Shown here: piece by piece, positions 48,101 through 61,709 of the stretch
How the letters are laid out: each line of letters begins with the position of its first letter
How positions within the stretch are numbered: the stretch's first letter is position 1
NCBI RefSeq assembly: GCF_000208745.1
Contig: NC_030855.1
Coordinates: 18,092,777-18,156,776 of the forward strand
DNA length: 64,000 nt
Reading direction: 5' to 3'
DNA from: Theobroma cacao
Lineage: Eukaryota; Streptophyta; Magnoliopsida; Malvales; Malvaceae
Notes under the pieces: generated by a model
What the model was told of the DNA's origin: nothing
Database searches by the model: none
The model's input: the letters and a program-made list of their open reading frames with translations, nothing else
Position numbers and translations under genes: made by a program

Positions 48101-51100
48101 TTTCTGGAGGACAAAAGAAAAGAGTAACGACAGGTTTGATTATTATTTTAGTCCCTAACCTTCTTTAGTATTAAATTTGCTTTTTGTTTTTAATCCATAA
48201 TGTTCTCTTGTTTATCCCATCTAATAATTAATCAAACCATTTTTTGCTTCAACCATAATTGCCTAAAAGGCATGTGGGAAACGTTCAAAACCCATTTGCT
48301 TGATGTGAAAACTAAGCCAAATATATATTCATTGACCAAAATCTCAAAGTTGATCTCCCACCAACCCCTCCTTGGGGACAGAAATGTACCTTTTATTTTT
48401 TTTTGAAAGGTAACGGGAATGTACCTTATTTTCCAGAAGATAGAACGCGCAGTTTTTTCCAGAGTGTTTAATATTATATATAGTCTTAATTTTGTCTTCA
48501 CTTTCACATCAAAAAATCTAAGATAGAATAATGAAGACAGCATAAGATACATAGAACCGGAGCACTAAGGATTCATATGTTGCCAGAACAAAAGAAGTTT
48601 AGGATATGTTTAAGAATCGGATATAAAATGAAGCCCATCAAGATAAGTTTATCTTCTTAATGTAAGTTTTATAATAATAGTAATGCAATGATTTGATTAA
48701 TTATAGGGGAGATGATTGTTGGTCCCACCAAGACCCTTTTCATGGATGAGATATCAACGGGTCTTGATAGCTCCACGACATTCCAGATAGTGAAGTGCTT
48801 GCAGCAGATTGTTCACCTTACAGAGGCCACAATCTTGATGTCCCTACTCCAGCCTGCTCCCGAGACTTTCGATCTCTTTGATGACATCATCCTCTTATCA
48901 GAGGGCCAAATTGTCTATCAGGGTCCACGCCAGCATATCCTTGAGTTCTTTGAGAGTTGTGGCTTCAAATGTCCTGAAAGGAAAGGAACCGCTGACTTCT
49001 TGCAAGAGGTAAAATTGAAGCATGATTAGTTCACAAAATAATAACTTGTCAAAGCGAGGCCCGCAGCCCAACCTTGAGCCATTTCGAATGCTGGCAATAA
49101 GTGGGCAAAGCCTGATTTAATTTGGGCTAACTGCTGCAAGTGGTCTTGACTCTTAGGTGTCATTGTATGAATAAATTGGTGCAACATAAGCTGACAACGA
49201 GTGAAATTGTCACAGGTTACCTCAAAGAAGGACCAAGAACAATACTGGGCAGATAGAAGCAAGCCATACAGATACATTACAGTAACTGAATTTGCAAACA
49301 GGTTCAAGCGCTTCCATGTTGGAATGCGGCTAGAGAATGAGCTCTCCGTGCCTTTTGACAAGTCAAGAGGACACAGAGCAGCATTGGCCTTCCAAAAATA
49401 CTCGGTTTCCAAAGTGGAGCTTCTTAAGGCCTGTTGGGACAAAGAATGGCTATTGATCAAGAGGAATTCGTTTCTTTACGTGTTCAAGACGTCCCAAATT
49501 GTTATTGTGGCATTCATCGCGTCCACAGTGTTTTTGAGGACTGAATTGCACACTAGGACTGAGCAAGATGGGGCAATCTATGTGGGTGCACTTTTATTTG
49601 CAATGATCACAAACATGTTTAATGGTATCCCTGAGCTCTCCCTCATGATCAATAGGCTTCCAGTGTTCTACAAGCAAAGAGACCTTTTATTCCACCCTGT
49701 CTGGACTTTCACTCTGCCCACTTTCCTGCTCCGGATTCCAATATCTATTTTGGAAACCACTGTTTGGATGGTTATAACGTATTACTCTATCGGATTTGCA
49801 CCTGAGGCCAGCAGGTAAATTGAATCAAGCAATTAATTACATGTCATTATACTGATCAGAGCTTTTTCTTACTTGAGCAACAAGTTAAATAGCAGCTGAG
49901 GAAATAGTATTAACATGCCAACCCCACGAATATATTGCCAGGTTTTTCAAGAACTTTCTGTTGGTGTTTTTAATACAACAAATGGCAGCTGGGCTCTTTA
50001 GGCTCATTGCTGGATTATGCAGAACAATGATCATATCTAACACTGGTGGAGCTCTCACTCTACTACTTGTGTTCTTGCTGGGAGGTTTCATCATTCCTAA
50101 AGGTAAGCATAAAACTATATAAAAAAAGTTAGGCATTAAACCTCTTCACTTTTTTATGATAAAAGGCTTACATCGAAAGGTTAATTAATATAGTGTTGCT
50201 TTATTTATGACAGGTCAAATTCCAAACTGGTGGGAGTGGGGTTATTGGGTTTCACCTATGAGTTATGGTTTCAATGCCTTCACTGTGAATGAAATATATG
50301 CTCCAAGGTGGATGAACAAACTGGTATGTTATTCAGCTTTCTTGTTCTGTAACAAGCAAAAGCTATGAATTGGTTGTACATTATGAAAAGACACTTAAAT
50401 TTTTTTTAAGAGAAGAAAGCAAGTTACAAGCAGAAACTTTGGCTACAATGCAGGCTTCAGACAATGTTACGAGATTGGGGGTAGCAGTACTTAGGAACTT
50501 TGACGTTCCCAATGATAAAAATTGGTTTTGGATTGGAGTAGCTGCTCTTTTAGGGTTCACAGTGCTCTTCAACATCCTCTTCACCTTTGCGCTCATGTAC
50601 CTAAATCGTAAGTTTTAACATTCTGTTACCTAATTTGTTCTCCTTCTTGCCTATCAGTGTCTTCCTTTAGGTAGCTAATCTTCTATATCTTATTGGTTGG
50701 CATAATAGCTCTTGGAAAGCGACAGGCCATAATTTCTGAAGAAACAGCGGAAGAGCTGGAGGCTGGCCATGAGGGTTCTAAGGAAGAACCAAGGTTAAGG
50801 AGACCAAGATCAAGCAAAGATTCATTTCCTCGATCCCTATCTTCTGCAGATGCAAATAATTCAAGTAAGAAATATAATGAAATGGACTGTTTTGATCCTG
50901 TTTTCTATTTTAAGTCAGTTATCGATATTAATTATTATGTTCTCCATGTCAACCGAAATCTTTTAGAAGAAATGGCAATCCGGAGAATGAGCAGTCGGAC
51001 CAATCCCAACGGAATGAGCAGGAATGATTCCTCGCTTGAGGCAGTGAATGGTGTTGCTCCCAAGAGAGGAATGGTTCTTCCCTTCTCTCCTCTAGCAATG

Positions 51101-53729
51101 TCCTTTGACACTGTCAATTACTATGTTGATATGCCACCCGTAAGATCCCTTTTCCACCCTCTGGAACACTCATTTCTTCATCAATATGATTATCGCCCAA
51201 AAGAAAAACAAAATAAATGCATAAACCTTATAATTGCTGCCATAGAACATGATTTAAAAATCAAGCATTTAAACAGGAAATGAAGGCACAAGGAGTTGCA
51301 GAGGACAGGTTACAACTACTTCGGGGAGTAACAGGTGCATTTAGGCCTGGAGTGTTGACTGCACTAATGGGAGTCAGCGGAGCGGGAAAGACAACATTGA
51401 TGGATGTTTTGGCAGGAAGAAAGACTGGTGGATATATCGAGGGTGATATCAGAATATCTGGATTCCCCAAGAAACAAGAAACCTTTGCAAGAATTTCTGG
51501 ATACTGTGAACAAAATGATATTCACTCACCCCAAGTTACTGTCAGAGAATCCTTAATTTACTCCGCTTTCCTTCGGGTTCCTAAAGAAGTCAGCAATGAG
51601 GAAAAGATGGTAGGTTCTGATTTATGTAATTATCAGTGAACTGAAGCATGGTATTAGTTATTTAATTTAGTCTCTAAACACTATTTGCTGTTGTCTTCTA
51701 GATTTTTGTGGATGAAGTGATGGAACTGGTAGAATTAGACAACCTCAAGGATGCCATAGTTGGGCTGCCAGGGGTCACAGGGTTGTCAACAGAGCAAAGA
51801 AAGAGGTTGACAATTGCAGTAGAGCTTGTTGCTAACCCCTCAATCATTTTCATGGATGAACCAACATCTGGCCTTGATGCGAGAGCAGCAGCCATCGTCA
51901 TGAGGACTGTCAGAAACACTGTGGACACTGGAAGAACGGTTGTCTGTACCATTCATCAGCCTAGTATTGATATATTTGAAGCCTTTGATGAGTTGCTATT
52001 GATGAAGAGAGGAGGTCAGGTGATTTACTCAGGACCATTAGGCAGGAATTCTCACAAGATCATTGAATATTTTGAGGTATATAACTATAGCAAGATACCT
52101 TATATTTAATACACCAATTTAAGGAGAAAACCAAAAAAAAAAAGAAGCATTATCTGATCCCCATCTTATTCACCACTGCAGTCAATTCCTGGAATCCCCA
52201 AAATAAAGGAGAAGTACAATCCAGCTACATGGATGCTAGAAGTGAGCTCTGTAGCTGCTGAAGTTAGGCTTGGAATTGACTTTGCTGAACACTATAAATC
52301 ATCATCCTTGCATCAGTAAGTCATGCAATAGTGATACTAATTCAATTGTTTATCAAACAACTTTTTTTTTTTTTTGCTTTGAGCTAATATATGTATCTTT
52401 GAACAGGCGAAACAAGGCTTTAGTCAAGGAGTTAAGCACACCACCTCCAGGAGCTAAAGATCTCTATTTTGCCACTCAGTACTCACAATCCACATGGGGT
52501 CAATTCAAATCATGCCTTTGGAAGCAATGGTGGACTTATTGGAGAAGTCCTGATTATAACCTTGTCAGATACTTCTTCACTTTGGTTGCTGCCCTCATGG
52601 TTGGTACTATTTTCTGGCAGGTTGGGACTAAAAGGTCAGTACCTATTTCCTGCTTACAGAGCTCAAGTTCTTATTCTTTCATGTCTGCAACAGAATCCAG
52701 TGCTAGACAAAAGGCTTACAGACCGTTTACATTATTTTTTCCTTTGTTCCATGGTTCAGGGAGTCCACAACTGATCTTACAATGATAATTGGGGCCATGT
52801 ATGCTGCAGTCTTGTTTGTTGGAATTAATAACTGCTCAACAGTACAACCAGTAGTATCCATTGAAAGAACAGTATTCTATCGGGAAAGAGCAGCTGGGAT
52901 GTACTCTGCATTACCTTACGCCCTTGCACAGGTGAGGGGAAGGGTTTTATCACATGCATTCATCATCTGCTCTTCATAATTTTTCACATTCCTGCTATCT
53001 CATTATATGTGAATTTAACAAAGTAGTCCTCTTTAATTTCCAAACACAAATGACTGACCTACAGAAACTGCTTAATGATTGAACTTTAATTATATGTCTT
53101 GCAGGTTTTTTGCGAAATACCTTACATATTTGTTGAAACAACATACTATACACTTATTGTGTATGCTATGGTGAGCTTTCAATGGACAGCAGCAAAGTTC
53201 TTCTGGTTCTTCTTTGTGAACTTCTTCTCTTTCCTGTACTTCACATACTATGGAATGATGACTGTTTCGATCACACCAAACCTTCAAATAGCAGCTATAT
53301 TTGCCTCAGCATTCTATGCACTCTTTAATGTTTTCTCCGGCTTCTTTATTCCAAGACCAGTAAGTTTACTTCTTTCACAAGCAGTTGTGTTTTTAACCAC
53401 TTGTTAATCATCCACCATCAAGGCTGATACAAATTCATTACTCGTTGAAATTTCAGAGAATTCCCAAGTGGTGGATATGGTATTACTGGATATGCCCGGT
53501 GGCATGGACAGTTTATGGACTGATCGCGTCACAATATGGAGATACTGAAGACACCATTAAAGCACCTGGCATCGTGCCTGACCCTACTGTTAAATGGTAT
53601 ATTAAAGACCAATACGGCTATGATGCAGACTTCATGGGGCCAGTTGCTGCAGTTTTGGTTGGCTTTGCAGTGTTCTTTGCCTTCATGTTTGCCTACTGCA
53701 TAAGGACACTCAACTTCCAGACAAGATAA
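45120..53729 (+). CDS. ABCG36: Full-size PDR-type ABC transporter, ABCG36/PEN3/PDR8 clade
   Basis: Twenty-one exons join in phase (4485 nt, 1494 residues): 45120-45502, 46604-46813, 46896-46980, 47117-47276, 47370-47446, 47579-47632, 48043-48133, 48707-49008, 49216-49814, 49942-50102, 50214-50323, 50454-50607, 50709-50864, 50967-51139, 51277-51609, 51702-52076, 52182-52315, 52407-52634, 52760-52931, 53105-53359, 53457-53729. Layout is (NBD-TMD)x2. NBD1: Walker [10 protein letters not shown] (204), signature ISGGQ (343), Walker B LFMDE (364), H-loop His replaced (SLLQP). NBD2: Walker [10 protein letters not shown] (937), degenerate signature LSTEQ (1044), Walker B IIFMDE, intact His in TIHQPS (1101). 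This asymmetry is normal for PDR proteins. Ends NFQTR like ABCG35/36. Family members sit in the plasma membrane and export defence metabolites, auxin precursors or toxic compounds; PEN3 acts in non-host resistance. Ortholog identity within the clade is inferred. Confidence 0.93.
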
Positions 53730-53977
53730 AAAGCAAATTTATTAAGGAAGTTCTTGTTCAAGCATGATTTAGTACTTTCACAAACAAAAGTGAATGACCC
53801 TGTACATACAAAAAGAAAGCCATCCAAGATTCATGTATGGTATTTATCTATCTAGGAATCACAGATGCTGTTTTGAGTTTAAAAGTCGCGTATGCATAAT
53901 AGTATAGATGATGACGATGAGTTTAGTTTGCAAAAATCTTCCAGAGTTGTACCTGGAAATGTAAAGTTTTGTTGGAT

Positions 53978-53983
53978 AATAAA
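53978..53983 (+). terminator. Polyadenylation signal of the ABCG gene
   Basis: AATAAA about 250 bp after the stop codon, in a T-rich 3'UTR. Confidence 0.6.
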
Positions 53984-53984
53984 A

Positions 53985-55760
53985 TCTTAAGAGGAACAAA
54001 TTGTTTCTATTCTATGTGGCTTAATTTGTTCAAGTTCAATCTTGCATGCAGCCTATTAGTTTCCTAAATTATTCCCTTCAGCTGTTTCATTTTAGTCCTT
54101 ATTGGATTTAAAGACACAAAGGCAATTTAGGATTTCAGGATAGGAAGAGTGAAGTCGGGATCTAACAGGCCTCAAGGTCAGGGCATTATATAGCAATTTT
54201 GATTCTTTAAGGCCTTTCCCATATCTATGTACGAGGCAGTGAGAACAGGGTCCTCCCCCCACTATGGAAAATAGCAAGAGGTATCCTTTGTAGCTCGTTT
54301 TTAATTCCTTAATCGGACTGGTGCAAACAGCCGACAACTTTCCTCATCTTTCACTCATTGCCTCCCATCTTCATCGTCTAGCTAGTCCTTTCCCACACTT
54401 TCCTTCAAACCCCAAGGACTAGGACTCTCTCCACTGCTCCTCTTACCTGGAAAAAAGTTGTCAATTTTCTTTATTTAGGTGTGTATATATATGTATGTAT
54501 GTAGAAAGAAGATTAAGTGACAAATGAAAAGGGTTTTTTTTTCCTCAGTAAATGAAAAGGGTTTATTAATTGTAACTTAGAATTTCGATATTTATTAAGA
54601 GGATAGGATATCTCCATCACTAGTAGATGTAGTAGTTGGAATGGCATCTTTAATTGTCGAATAATGCATGTATATCATTGTGTTGACTGACTTTTGAATT
54701 TAAATCTTTTATTTATTTATTAAAATCATTGAATTGGAATTTCGTGTGAAACACTATAGCAGATGAAATTAATTAATACCAGAGCGTAGCCCATTCTATG
54801 CGTTGGGTACAATTTTTTTATATATGAATAAGATATGAAATTAATTTATATTAATAAAGATAATTATTAAAAACAAAAAATAATTAAAATATCATTTACT
54901 AATTACATTATAATATATAAAGATAAATTTTTAAAAGTCAAAAGATATTATAATGACATATTAAACTTATTCAAAATGAACTTGTTATCAAACTTGAACT
55001 TATTGGATCTTCACATTACTATCATGTATAGGCAATACTATTACTAACAGGTTTATATAATGCATTGTTAGGATTTTTTTTGTTATTTCTTGCATTGTAA
55101 TAAAAAAAGTTATAAAAAAGATAAAATTATAAATGTAATCAGTAAAAAATTTAAATATTAAAAAAATAATAACGAAAAATAGAAAAAGAGAAAAACTACA
55201 AAAAATTGAATCTCAATTTTTTCTCAATTAAAAAAACTGGCCATTATTTTTTCTCACTTTGTTCTTTTTTTTTTTCTATTCTTTCCTCCCACATCTCACT
55301 CTCAACCCAGACTTACCTTTCTTTCTTTCATATACGTACGGATCTCCATCCCTTTCTTTTACCCTTTTCTTCACTCATTCCTTTTTTATACAATCTTATT
55401 TTTTCACCCAATTCTTTTTTTCAATTTTTTTCTTATTTTTCTTTTTCTTTCCACTTTATCTTTTCTAGCCTTTGCACCTCAATTATAAAACCCCTCTGAC
55501 CCTAACCCATCACATGCCAACCCCCAACCTAATCCCCAACTCCCTCCTCAAGACTACCCCGGCCAAAACATGGAGAAGCAAAACATGTAGAAACTTGAAA
55601 CGTCGTCACTTTTTAAATTGAGATGTGGTAAAATAAAGAGGCGCTTCTTCTTAAATATGTAATAGATATATATAGAATATGATGATTCAACCATAGTTAT
55701 TAAAATCAAATCACGTTACAGGGTCGAAATCGTTTAAATCAATGATTTCATCATCAACTT
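53985..55760. other. Intergenic, no gene recognised
   Basis: AT-rich, with a pyrimidine-rich block at about 55215-55560 (long CT and T runs on the plus strand, ending in CCCCAACCTAATCCCC). Open frames in that block are low-complexity Phe/Ser strings and are not called. Confidence 0.45.
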
Positions 55761-56030
55761 GGTTTGATTTTTATATTGTTTACGTGAGATCGTATAAGTA
55801 AATAAATTAATTAAATTTGTTCAAATTCATCAATTTTTTTATATTTGTTTGTGCGTTAATCTGATATTAACTTGAACGGTTTAATCCATCAAATTGGTTT
55901 GTTTTTTATGTTGCTTATCTAAAATCATGTAAGTAAATAAATTAATTAAATTGTTCAAATTCATCCAATTTTTTTATTTTTACTTGTGTGATAATCTGAT
56001 ATTAACTTGAATGATTTTATCCATATTTTC
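55761..56030. repeat. Tandem duplication, period about 135 bp
   Basis: Two copies begin GGTTTGATTTTTATATTG (55761) and GGTTTGTTTTTTATGTTG (55896). Both contain AAGTAAATAAATTAATTAAA, TTGTTCAAATTCATC, CTGATATTAACTTGAA and end near a TTTTATCCAT/TTTAATCCAT word. Confidence 0.65.
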
Positions 56031-57477
56031 AAGAAACTTTATTAAATTAAAAATACTTAAATATCATTAATAAGATTTGAATTTTGATCTAAAAAAACCC
56101 TTGTGATCATCAAGTCAAATATTATATTCATGTGTATTTTCAAAATATTTATTATTTAAATATATAATTTCATATTATATAAAAATATATTTAAAAAAAA
56201 TTAAAAATGTGATTCAAAAATTGACCTAAGGTTGAACCATCAACCATTAACTTGATAACCCAATACCTAATTGATTTTGTAACTAATAATTATGGATGGA
56301 ACTACTGTTAAACATAAAAAAAAAATAAATATATATAGTAGTTTAAGAAAATTGGGCCAGCTCAAGATGAGACCAGCCCATACGGGTGTAAGGTGGGCTT
56401 AATATTATAGCCTTGGCCCCTCAAAAGGGATTTTGTTTTGGATTGAAGAGTGGAACGATTTTGTTTTGGATTTTGTTCTATTGTCATTTTACTACTTCAA
56501 TTTTTGAAAGAAAAAACAATGCATTAGAATCAAAAGGCAAAATAATTTTTCTTTTGAATTTAGGATCAAAATTTTAACTTTTACAAACAACAAGAATGTG
56601 TAATTAGATTTAAGTTTAGGGTATGAATTAGATAAAGCTTTTTAAATAATTTTTTTGACCTAATACTTCAGAAGGAAAAAAGTTTAAGGTTTAAATCTAT
56701 CTCGGACCTTCCTCATATGTATTAAAAAAAACTTAATTAATAATTAAAATTGACAATTAGAAAGTTTTTTTAGTCTGTAAACGGGCGAAAGTGATAGACA
56801 AATTTTGTAATTATAAATTCAATAACTTGTCAATGAAAAGTTTTTTTTTTTTGAAAAGTATTGATTTTATTAACTTTTTTTACCATTATACCATCAACAA
56901 GTCTATTGCATAACCTGTAAAAGACTTTTCATGGCATAAAATAATGGTAAAGGGCTTTGAGAACCATAACAATTACCAAAGGCTTTGGAAAAACAAAACC
57001 CTCAACAATCCACAAATCATTCCAACTATAATAATTTTAAATTTGTTAAGATCTTTTCGTAAAAGTCTCTTCGTATAAATTTGATAAATCACTTTCGCTT
57101 TAATAATTTTAAGTTTCTTTTTTTTTTTTTCTAAACAAGCTTTAGTTGTTGTTTTTTTTAATTTAAAAAAGAAAAAATTCAAAGGTAACTCTTTGATTGA
57201 GCATTTATCATCAAATTGAATGCTATCATTGAGGGAGATTATGAGATTCCACTCATAAAAACAAGTATGATTTATTATAATGCATCCAACTCTGCAAAGA
57301 TCAATTGAGCTGGTACCTTGACAAACATTATAAAGTGAAAGAGATTGCAATCCTTGCATCATCAGGTTCTGAAAACCCTTTCTTCACGTACGGTTATCCA
57401 TATATGGGATGCGGAGTTGTTGTAAAACACGATTGCTGCAATCGATGGAGTGATTGATTTCGATAGCCACACTACTA
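56031..57477. other. Intergenic, no gene recognised
   Basis: AT-rich. A minus-strand open frame at 57362-56973 contains Lys-rich low-complexity sequence and no domain. The part next to 57478 may be inner sequence of the copia remnant. Confidence 0.4.
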
Positions 57478-57960
57478 TCATGTTATTACACCTCGTCTAG
57501 GGTAAATACAATTCATATGTAAAATCATATTTGTTTCTTCTTGAGAGAGATGGTTCCATGAGAAATAGTTTGTTGAAGTTAATTTGGGATTAACTGATAT
57601 TGAATCGTGATAGTTAATATGATGAAGAAAGTAGGGAAAGTGAGGGTCCTGTAATGGTGAATCGACTGACTGGGAAGTAGACATCGTCGCCAAGAGGAAT
57701 CAAGAATCGTTGAGGTTTCCATTCTCGGAAAAGAATTTGATTTCGGTTTGAAGAAAATTACAGAAAAAATAGGAATTTTGTGGCAAAAAATCCTAATCTT
57801 GTTTTGATACCATGTCAGTATTTAAAAGAAGAATCAAGATTGAATAGAAATGAAAGAATGATTTATTACTTCTTCATCCCTAATCGATTAAAGAATCAAA
57901 CCTTTTATCCCGGCTTGCTCAATACACCACTGATCCTTCTTAACAAAGCCTAAAACTCAG
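57478..57960 (-). mobile_element. Ty1/copia retrotransposon remnant: 5' LTR end, PBS and gag start
   Basis: On the minus strand, an LTR-like segment ending AATACTGACA is followed directly by TGGTATCA (about 57812), an initiator-Met primer-binding site. An untranslated leader and ATG at 57693 follow. The product starts MATMSTSQSV and has the copia gag entry pattern: PYFLHHINYHDSISVNPKLT then STNYFSWN (LHH.D.P....L...NY..W). The frame is lost after about 60 residues. No polymerase is present. The LTR's outer end, beyond about 57960, is not defined. Confidence 0.65.
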
Positions 57961-59662
57961 TAACAAAAAAATTAAATAAATTAGGTGGCGTGGTATCTTA
58001 ATCTGCTTTGTTTTTTTTTTAGTAAAAATAGAAACACTGTTTATTTTTTTTTGTTTTTTTAAAAAAAGAAATAAAACACATTTGCTAATATTCTTGTTAC
58101 AAGAAACTTTTAAAAATAAAAACATAAAACCATGTTTGGTAATATTATATATTAATTTTTGTTATATACTAACTTAAAAAAATATAGCAAAATAAAAAAA
58201 TAATTAAAAAGTAACAATTAGAGCAATGACTTTCAAAATTAACATTTAAACCAATTATCTACCATGAACACTCGTCCAAATTTGGTTCGCAATCTCATCT
58301 CTCACATGGTCCATTTGACAAAATAGACCATGAGATATATCAATGTCAACGAGATTTTGTGAGCTGCTACCACCAACATTTTTTTTAAGTTTCAAAAATA
58401 TTTTTATCAAGGCTACCCTGTAACTAATACTTTCGATATGCAAAAATTCTAGTTTTGTTTTTGTCTTAAATACTTAGATCTAACAGGGAAACATGAACAT
58501 AACTATCATAACTCATAGAGAAAATGACATGAAAAAAGAAGAAGCATTATTCTATCAAAGTGCTTAAAGTCTCTAGAAATAATAAATCAAATCCAAAAGA
58601 TAAAATAAAATTAAAAAGAAAAAAAAAGAAGAAGAAAAGAAAAAAAGAAATTCGCATGAGGTGGATTAGATTTGAAGAAACTCGCTTGAGGTGGAAAAGC
58701 AAACAAATTAGATAGAAAAATAAAAAAGAATTTAGGGTGTGGTCGTTGGAAGAGAAAAGGAAACACAAAAAAAAAAAGGGAGAGAGAGGTGGTTTGAAAA
58801 TAAAAACAAAAAATGTAAAATACCTTCTTTGTGTTTGTATTTTTTCCACCAATTTAAAAAAAGTTTTAAAAAAGAAAAAACAAAACAAGGGTTCACAAAC
58901 TCGCTTTTTGTTGCAAACAAAAAATAAGTAAACACTTGCGTTACCAAACAAAATTAAAGCACATGGAGGGCTTGTGCTCTTTAATCAACTAACAATTAAA
59001 GGCACGTGCAAGTTATGTGTCATTGTGCTGGTAGATGAATAAAGTCAACTTTTAAGACATTTGCAAATGATTTATATTTGATAAACTGATAGTAGATAGT
59101 TTTTATATACTGTTAAGCAATCAAAATGCCACCTCATTAATGAAATAAAATTAAAACTTTTTAAGGATTTGAAACAAAATATTAAAAGTTTTTTTTCAAA
59201 ATACATATTAAGTTAACTTTAATAATAATTTTGCACACGAGCATTTGGCTCATTAATTGGTGCATTATCCCTCTCTCTAGAAAGTCAGATTCAAATTTCT
59301 CTTCTCCAATTATAAAAAAAAACTTTAATAATAATTTTTAAAAATAAATATTCTTAAAAATACATGTAAGATAAAACTAAATATTAATAATTTTTATTAA
59401 AAATACCTAAATAATATATTTTTTTCTCTCCAACTCTCTCAACATTTTCTTGTTCCCCTCTACTTTATCTCTCTCTAACTCCATCATCGTTTTCTCTTTT
59501 TCTTCTTCCATTAAGAGCAAATTTGACAAAATTATTGTATTAACTTCAATATTGAAAAGACTAAAAAAAATCTCAGCTCAACTTAATGGGTGTGGATTAG
59601 AAGAGTCTGGGATTCTGGCTTCCATTTGGGATTTTGATTGCCATTGTTTTTGGAATTCTTTT
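57961..59662. other. Intergenic, A/T-rich
   Basis: Long A runs (58610-58660, 58770-58880) create Lys- or Phe-rich open frames on both strands, which I do not accept as genes. A weak inverted pair TGTTTGGTAA (58133) and TTACCAAACA (58941) could be a degenerate MITE, but the interior does not fold further by eye. Confidence 0.4.
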
Positions 59663-60237
59663 CTTAAATGGGCCTTAAGCATAAGGCGTTTTTTAGAATG
59701 ATCATCCTTATAATTTTAACTGTTTTTAACCAAGAGAAGAAAAAATTAGATAAAATTGTCCTTAATGAAACCGACCCATTCGCTAGGCTCTACACCTCAA
59801 CCCGAAACTTATTAACGGGTCAAGTGTGTCCTTTATGTGGACCACAACTCTTCGGTTTCATCGAGAGATCGTACATATCCTCAGAAGCAGGTCTGCAAAA
59901 GCATTCATCGACAATTCAACTTCAGAGTATTTTGGCAGTGGTAGGTGCCTTTTGGAGTGGTTATTATTCGCACAAAGATAGTTCACATATTGAGCAGTGT
60001 GAGGAAGTTAACATTACGCTGAGAAAGGTATAATATTTTTTTATAAATTTTTTTATTTTATTTTCAACCATGTGGAGGTTTTTGACAGAATGGTTATTGT
60101 TCATGTTTAGGGTTAAGGTTTTTGAGCATAAACCTATACATATTGCATGTTCATATTGATATTTTTGTTGTTTGAAATTTTTGAATATAAACATGAAGGT
60201 GGTATTGTTGGTGTTTAGGGGTGGAAAGGTGATCGGC

Positions 60238-60545
60238 CATGCATGACTGGTTGATATGTATGTGTTAGGAATTCGGTTGAGGGTTTGGATATTGCGTGAG
60301 TGAGGGCGTGCTTAGATGGTTGGCACTTTTTGCGTGAGTGGATTTTGGCATGGAGTCACGTTGGGGTTGCGTGATTGAAAAAGGGTTCAACTTAGCGTGA
60401 CTGGTTTCTATGTTATCAGTTAGTGTGTGCGTGATTCGATTAGTTGTTCTTAGAATTACGTGATTTAATGTTAGTAATTGCAAGACTAATTGATTAGGCA
60501 TTGCGTGGCTATTATTGTAGGAAATTACACGAGTGTCATAACTGC
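60238..60545 (+). repeat. E2 left subterminal array of TTGCGTGA motifs
   Basis: ATTGCGTGAGTGAGG, TTTGCGTGAGTGG, GTTGCGTGATTG, TAGCGTGACTGG, GTGCGTGATTCG, ATTGCGTGGCTA and similar words on the plus strand. It is shorter than the E1 array because parts are deleted. Confidence 0.75.
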
Positions 60546-60665
60546 ATGAAATTTATCTACATGGGTTCATTCTGTATTATTTTGGGTCAACTGTAATGCT
60601 TTAATGTATATATGTTGATTTACTTAATAATCCATGCTCCACACTTGGATTAATTGTTCTGTTTT

Positions 60666-60985
60666 AGGAATTCACCTAAGATATTAGGGACCGGGGAAAG
60701 AGGTGAAGATCCAACAAGTTTTAGACACGTTCAAGGGAAGGCAATTTCAGCAGGAAGGAGATGCGAGCAAGATGACCCTCGTCTTGATCGCGACCAACGT
60801 TTTATTCATTCAAGACTACAGACGATCTGTGGTTTCATGGTTGTTGTCGCTGGTCGAGAACATCGACGAGTGGAATACATTCCCATAGGGCACATATGTG
60901 TGGAGTCTAACCATGGATTGCTTGTTGAAGGGTTTCGAACCTCTTGCTACAGGCGAAGCAGAGAAGAAGCTCTACCACCTAAAAA
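60666..60985 (+). pseudogene. DUF1985 fragment in E2
   Basis: The translation GPGKEVKIQQVLDTFKGRQF, then LVLIATNVLFIQDYRRSV and DEWNTFP, matches the E1 gene downstream of its frameshift. E2 does not share the one-base deletion of E1 at 26515 (CAACAAGTTTTAG against CAACAGTTTTAG). The fragment is cut off at both sides by the deletions and contains stops. Confidence 0.75.
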
Positions 60986-61029
60986 ACAAGAGGTGAATTG
61001 CACAAGTAATCCACGGTCAGACTCTATAC

Positions 61030-61560
61030 ATATGCGCAAGCCTAAAAACTACTGAATAAAAGTCTCAAAACAGCACATGAATTGCACAAGTCATTCACCA
61101 CCACTCTCGCTATAACAGGTAACGCAATATATAAAAATCAGTCACGCACTACCTAAAAAACTACTGAACAAAAGTCTCAAAGCAACATATGAATTGCACA
61201 AGTTAGTTACGCACCGCCATGCTCGCAACACCTAAGAATAAGTCACCCAATGAATAATAAGCCTCTAAACAAGATGTGAATTGCACTAGTCACGCACCAC
61301 CAGTCTGGCAATACCTAATAATAAGTCAATCGATGCCTAATATCCACTCACGTTATGTCAACTTAAACAATCACGTACTGGCCTAACGTCATGCAATACA
61401 TAACAACATGTCACCATAGGTACTCTATTCCATATACATACAAACCACTCACGCAATGTCTCAACAGAAGATATACATAGCACAATTCACGCGCCGCGTA
61501 TAACTCACTCTCCCAATACCTAATAATAGGTCACCTAATGTCTAACATCCACTCACGAAG
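61030..61560 (-). repeat. E2 internal array of TCACGCAA motifs
   Basis: Homologous to E1 36735-37460: GAATTGCACAAGTCA units, CAGTCACGCACTACC, CACTCACGCAATGTC, CCACTCACGAAG. The same strand preference is seen. Confidence 0.7.
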
Positions 61561-61709
61561 TTATCCAGCATAATATAACTTAAACGAAGAAAATAACTTA
61601 ACAAAATATGTGCTCAATGAAAATAAAAATTGCTATAAATTTTATTCAAATTTTATTAAAAGGACCCCCAGAAAATACAAGGAGATGATACAAAAAAATG
61701 AGCTGTAAT

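Noticed and set aside
58133..58950. Possible MITE bounded by TGTTTGGTAA / TTACCAAACA
   Set aside because: Only about 10 bp of inverted match, no convincing target duplication and no extended pairing.
58547..58951. Phe-rich (minus) and Lys-rich (plus) open frames
   Set aside because: They are produced by A-rich runs, with no codon-level structure or domains.
60654..61055. 133-codon plus-strand open frame in E2
   Set aside because: It reads the DUF1985 fragment in the wrong frame and crosses a deletion join. The true frame is seen by comparison with E1.
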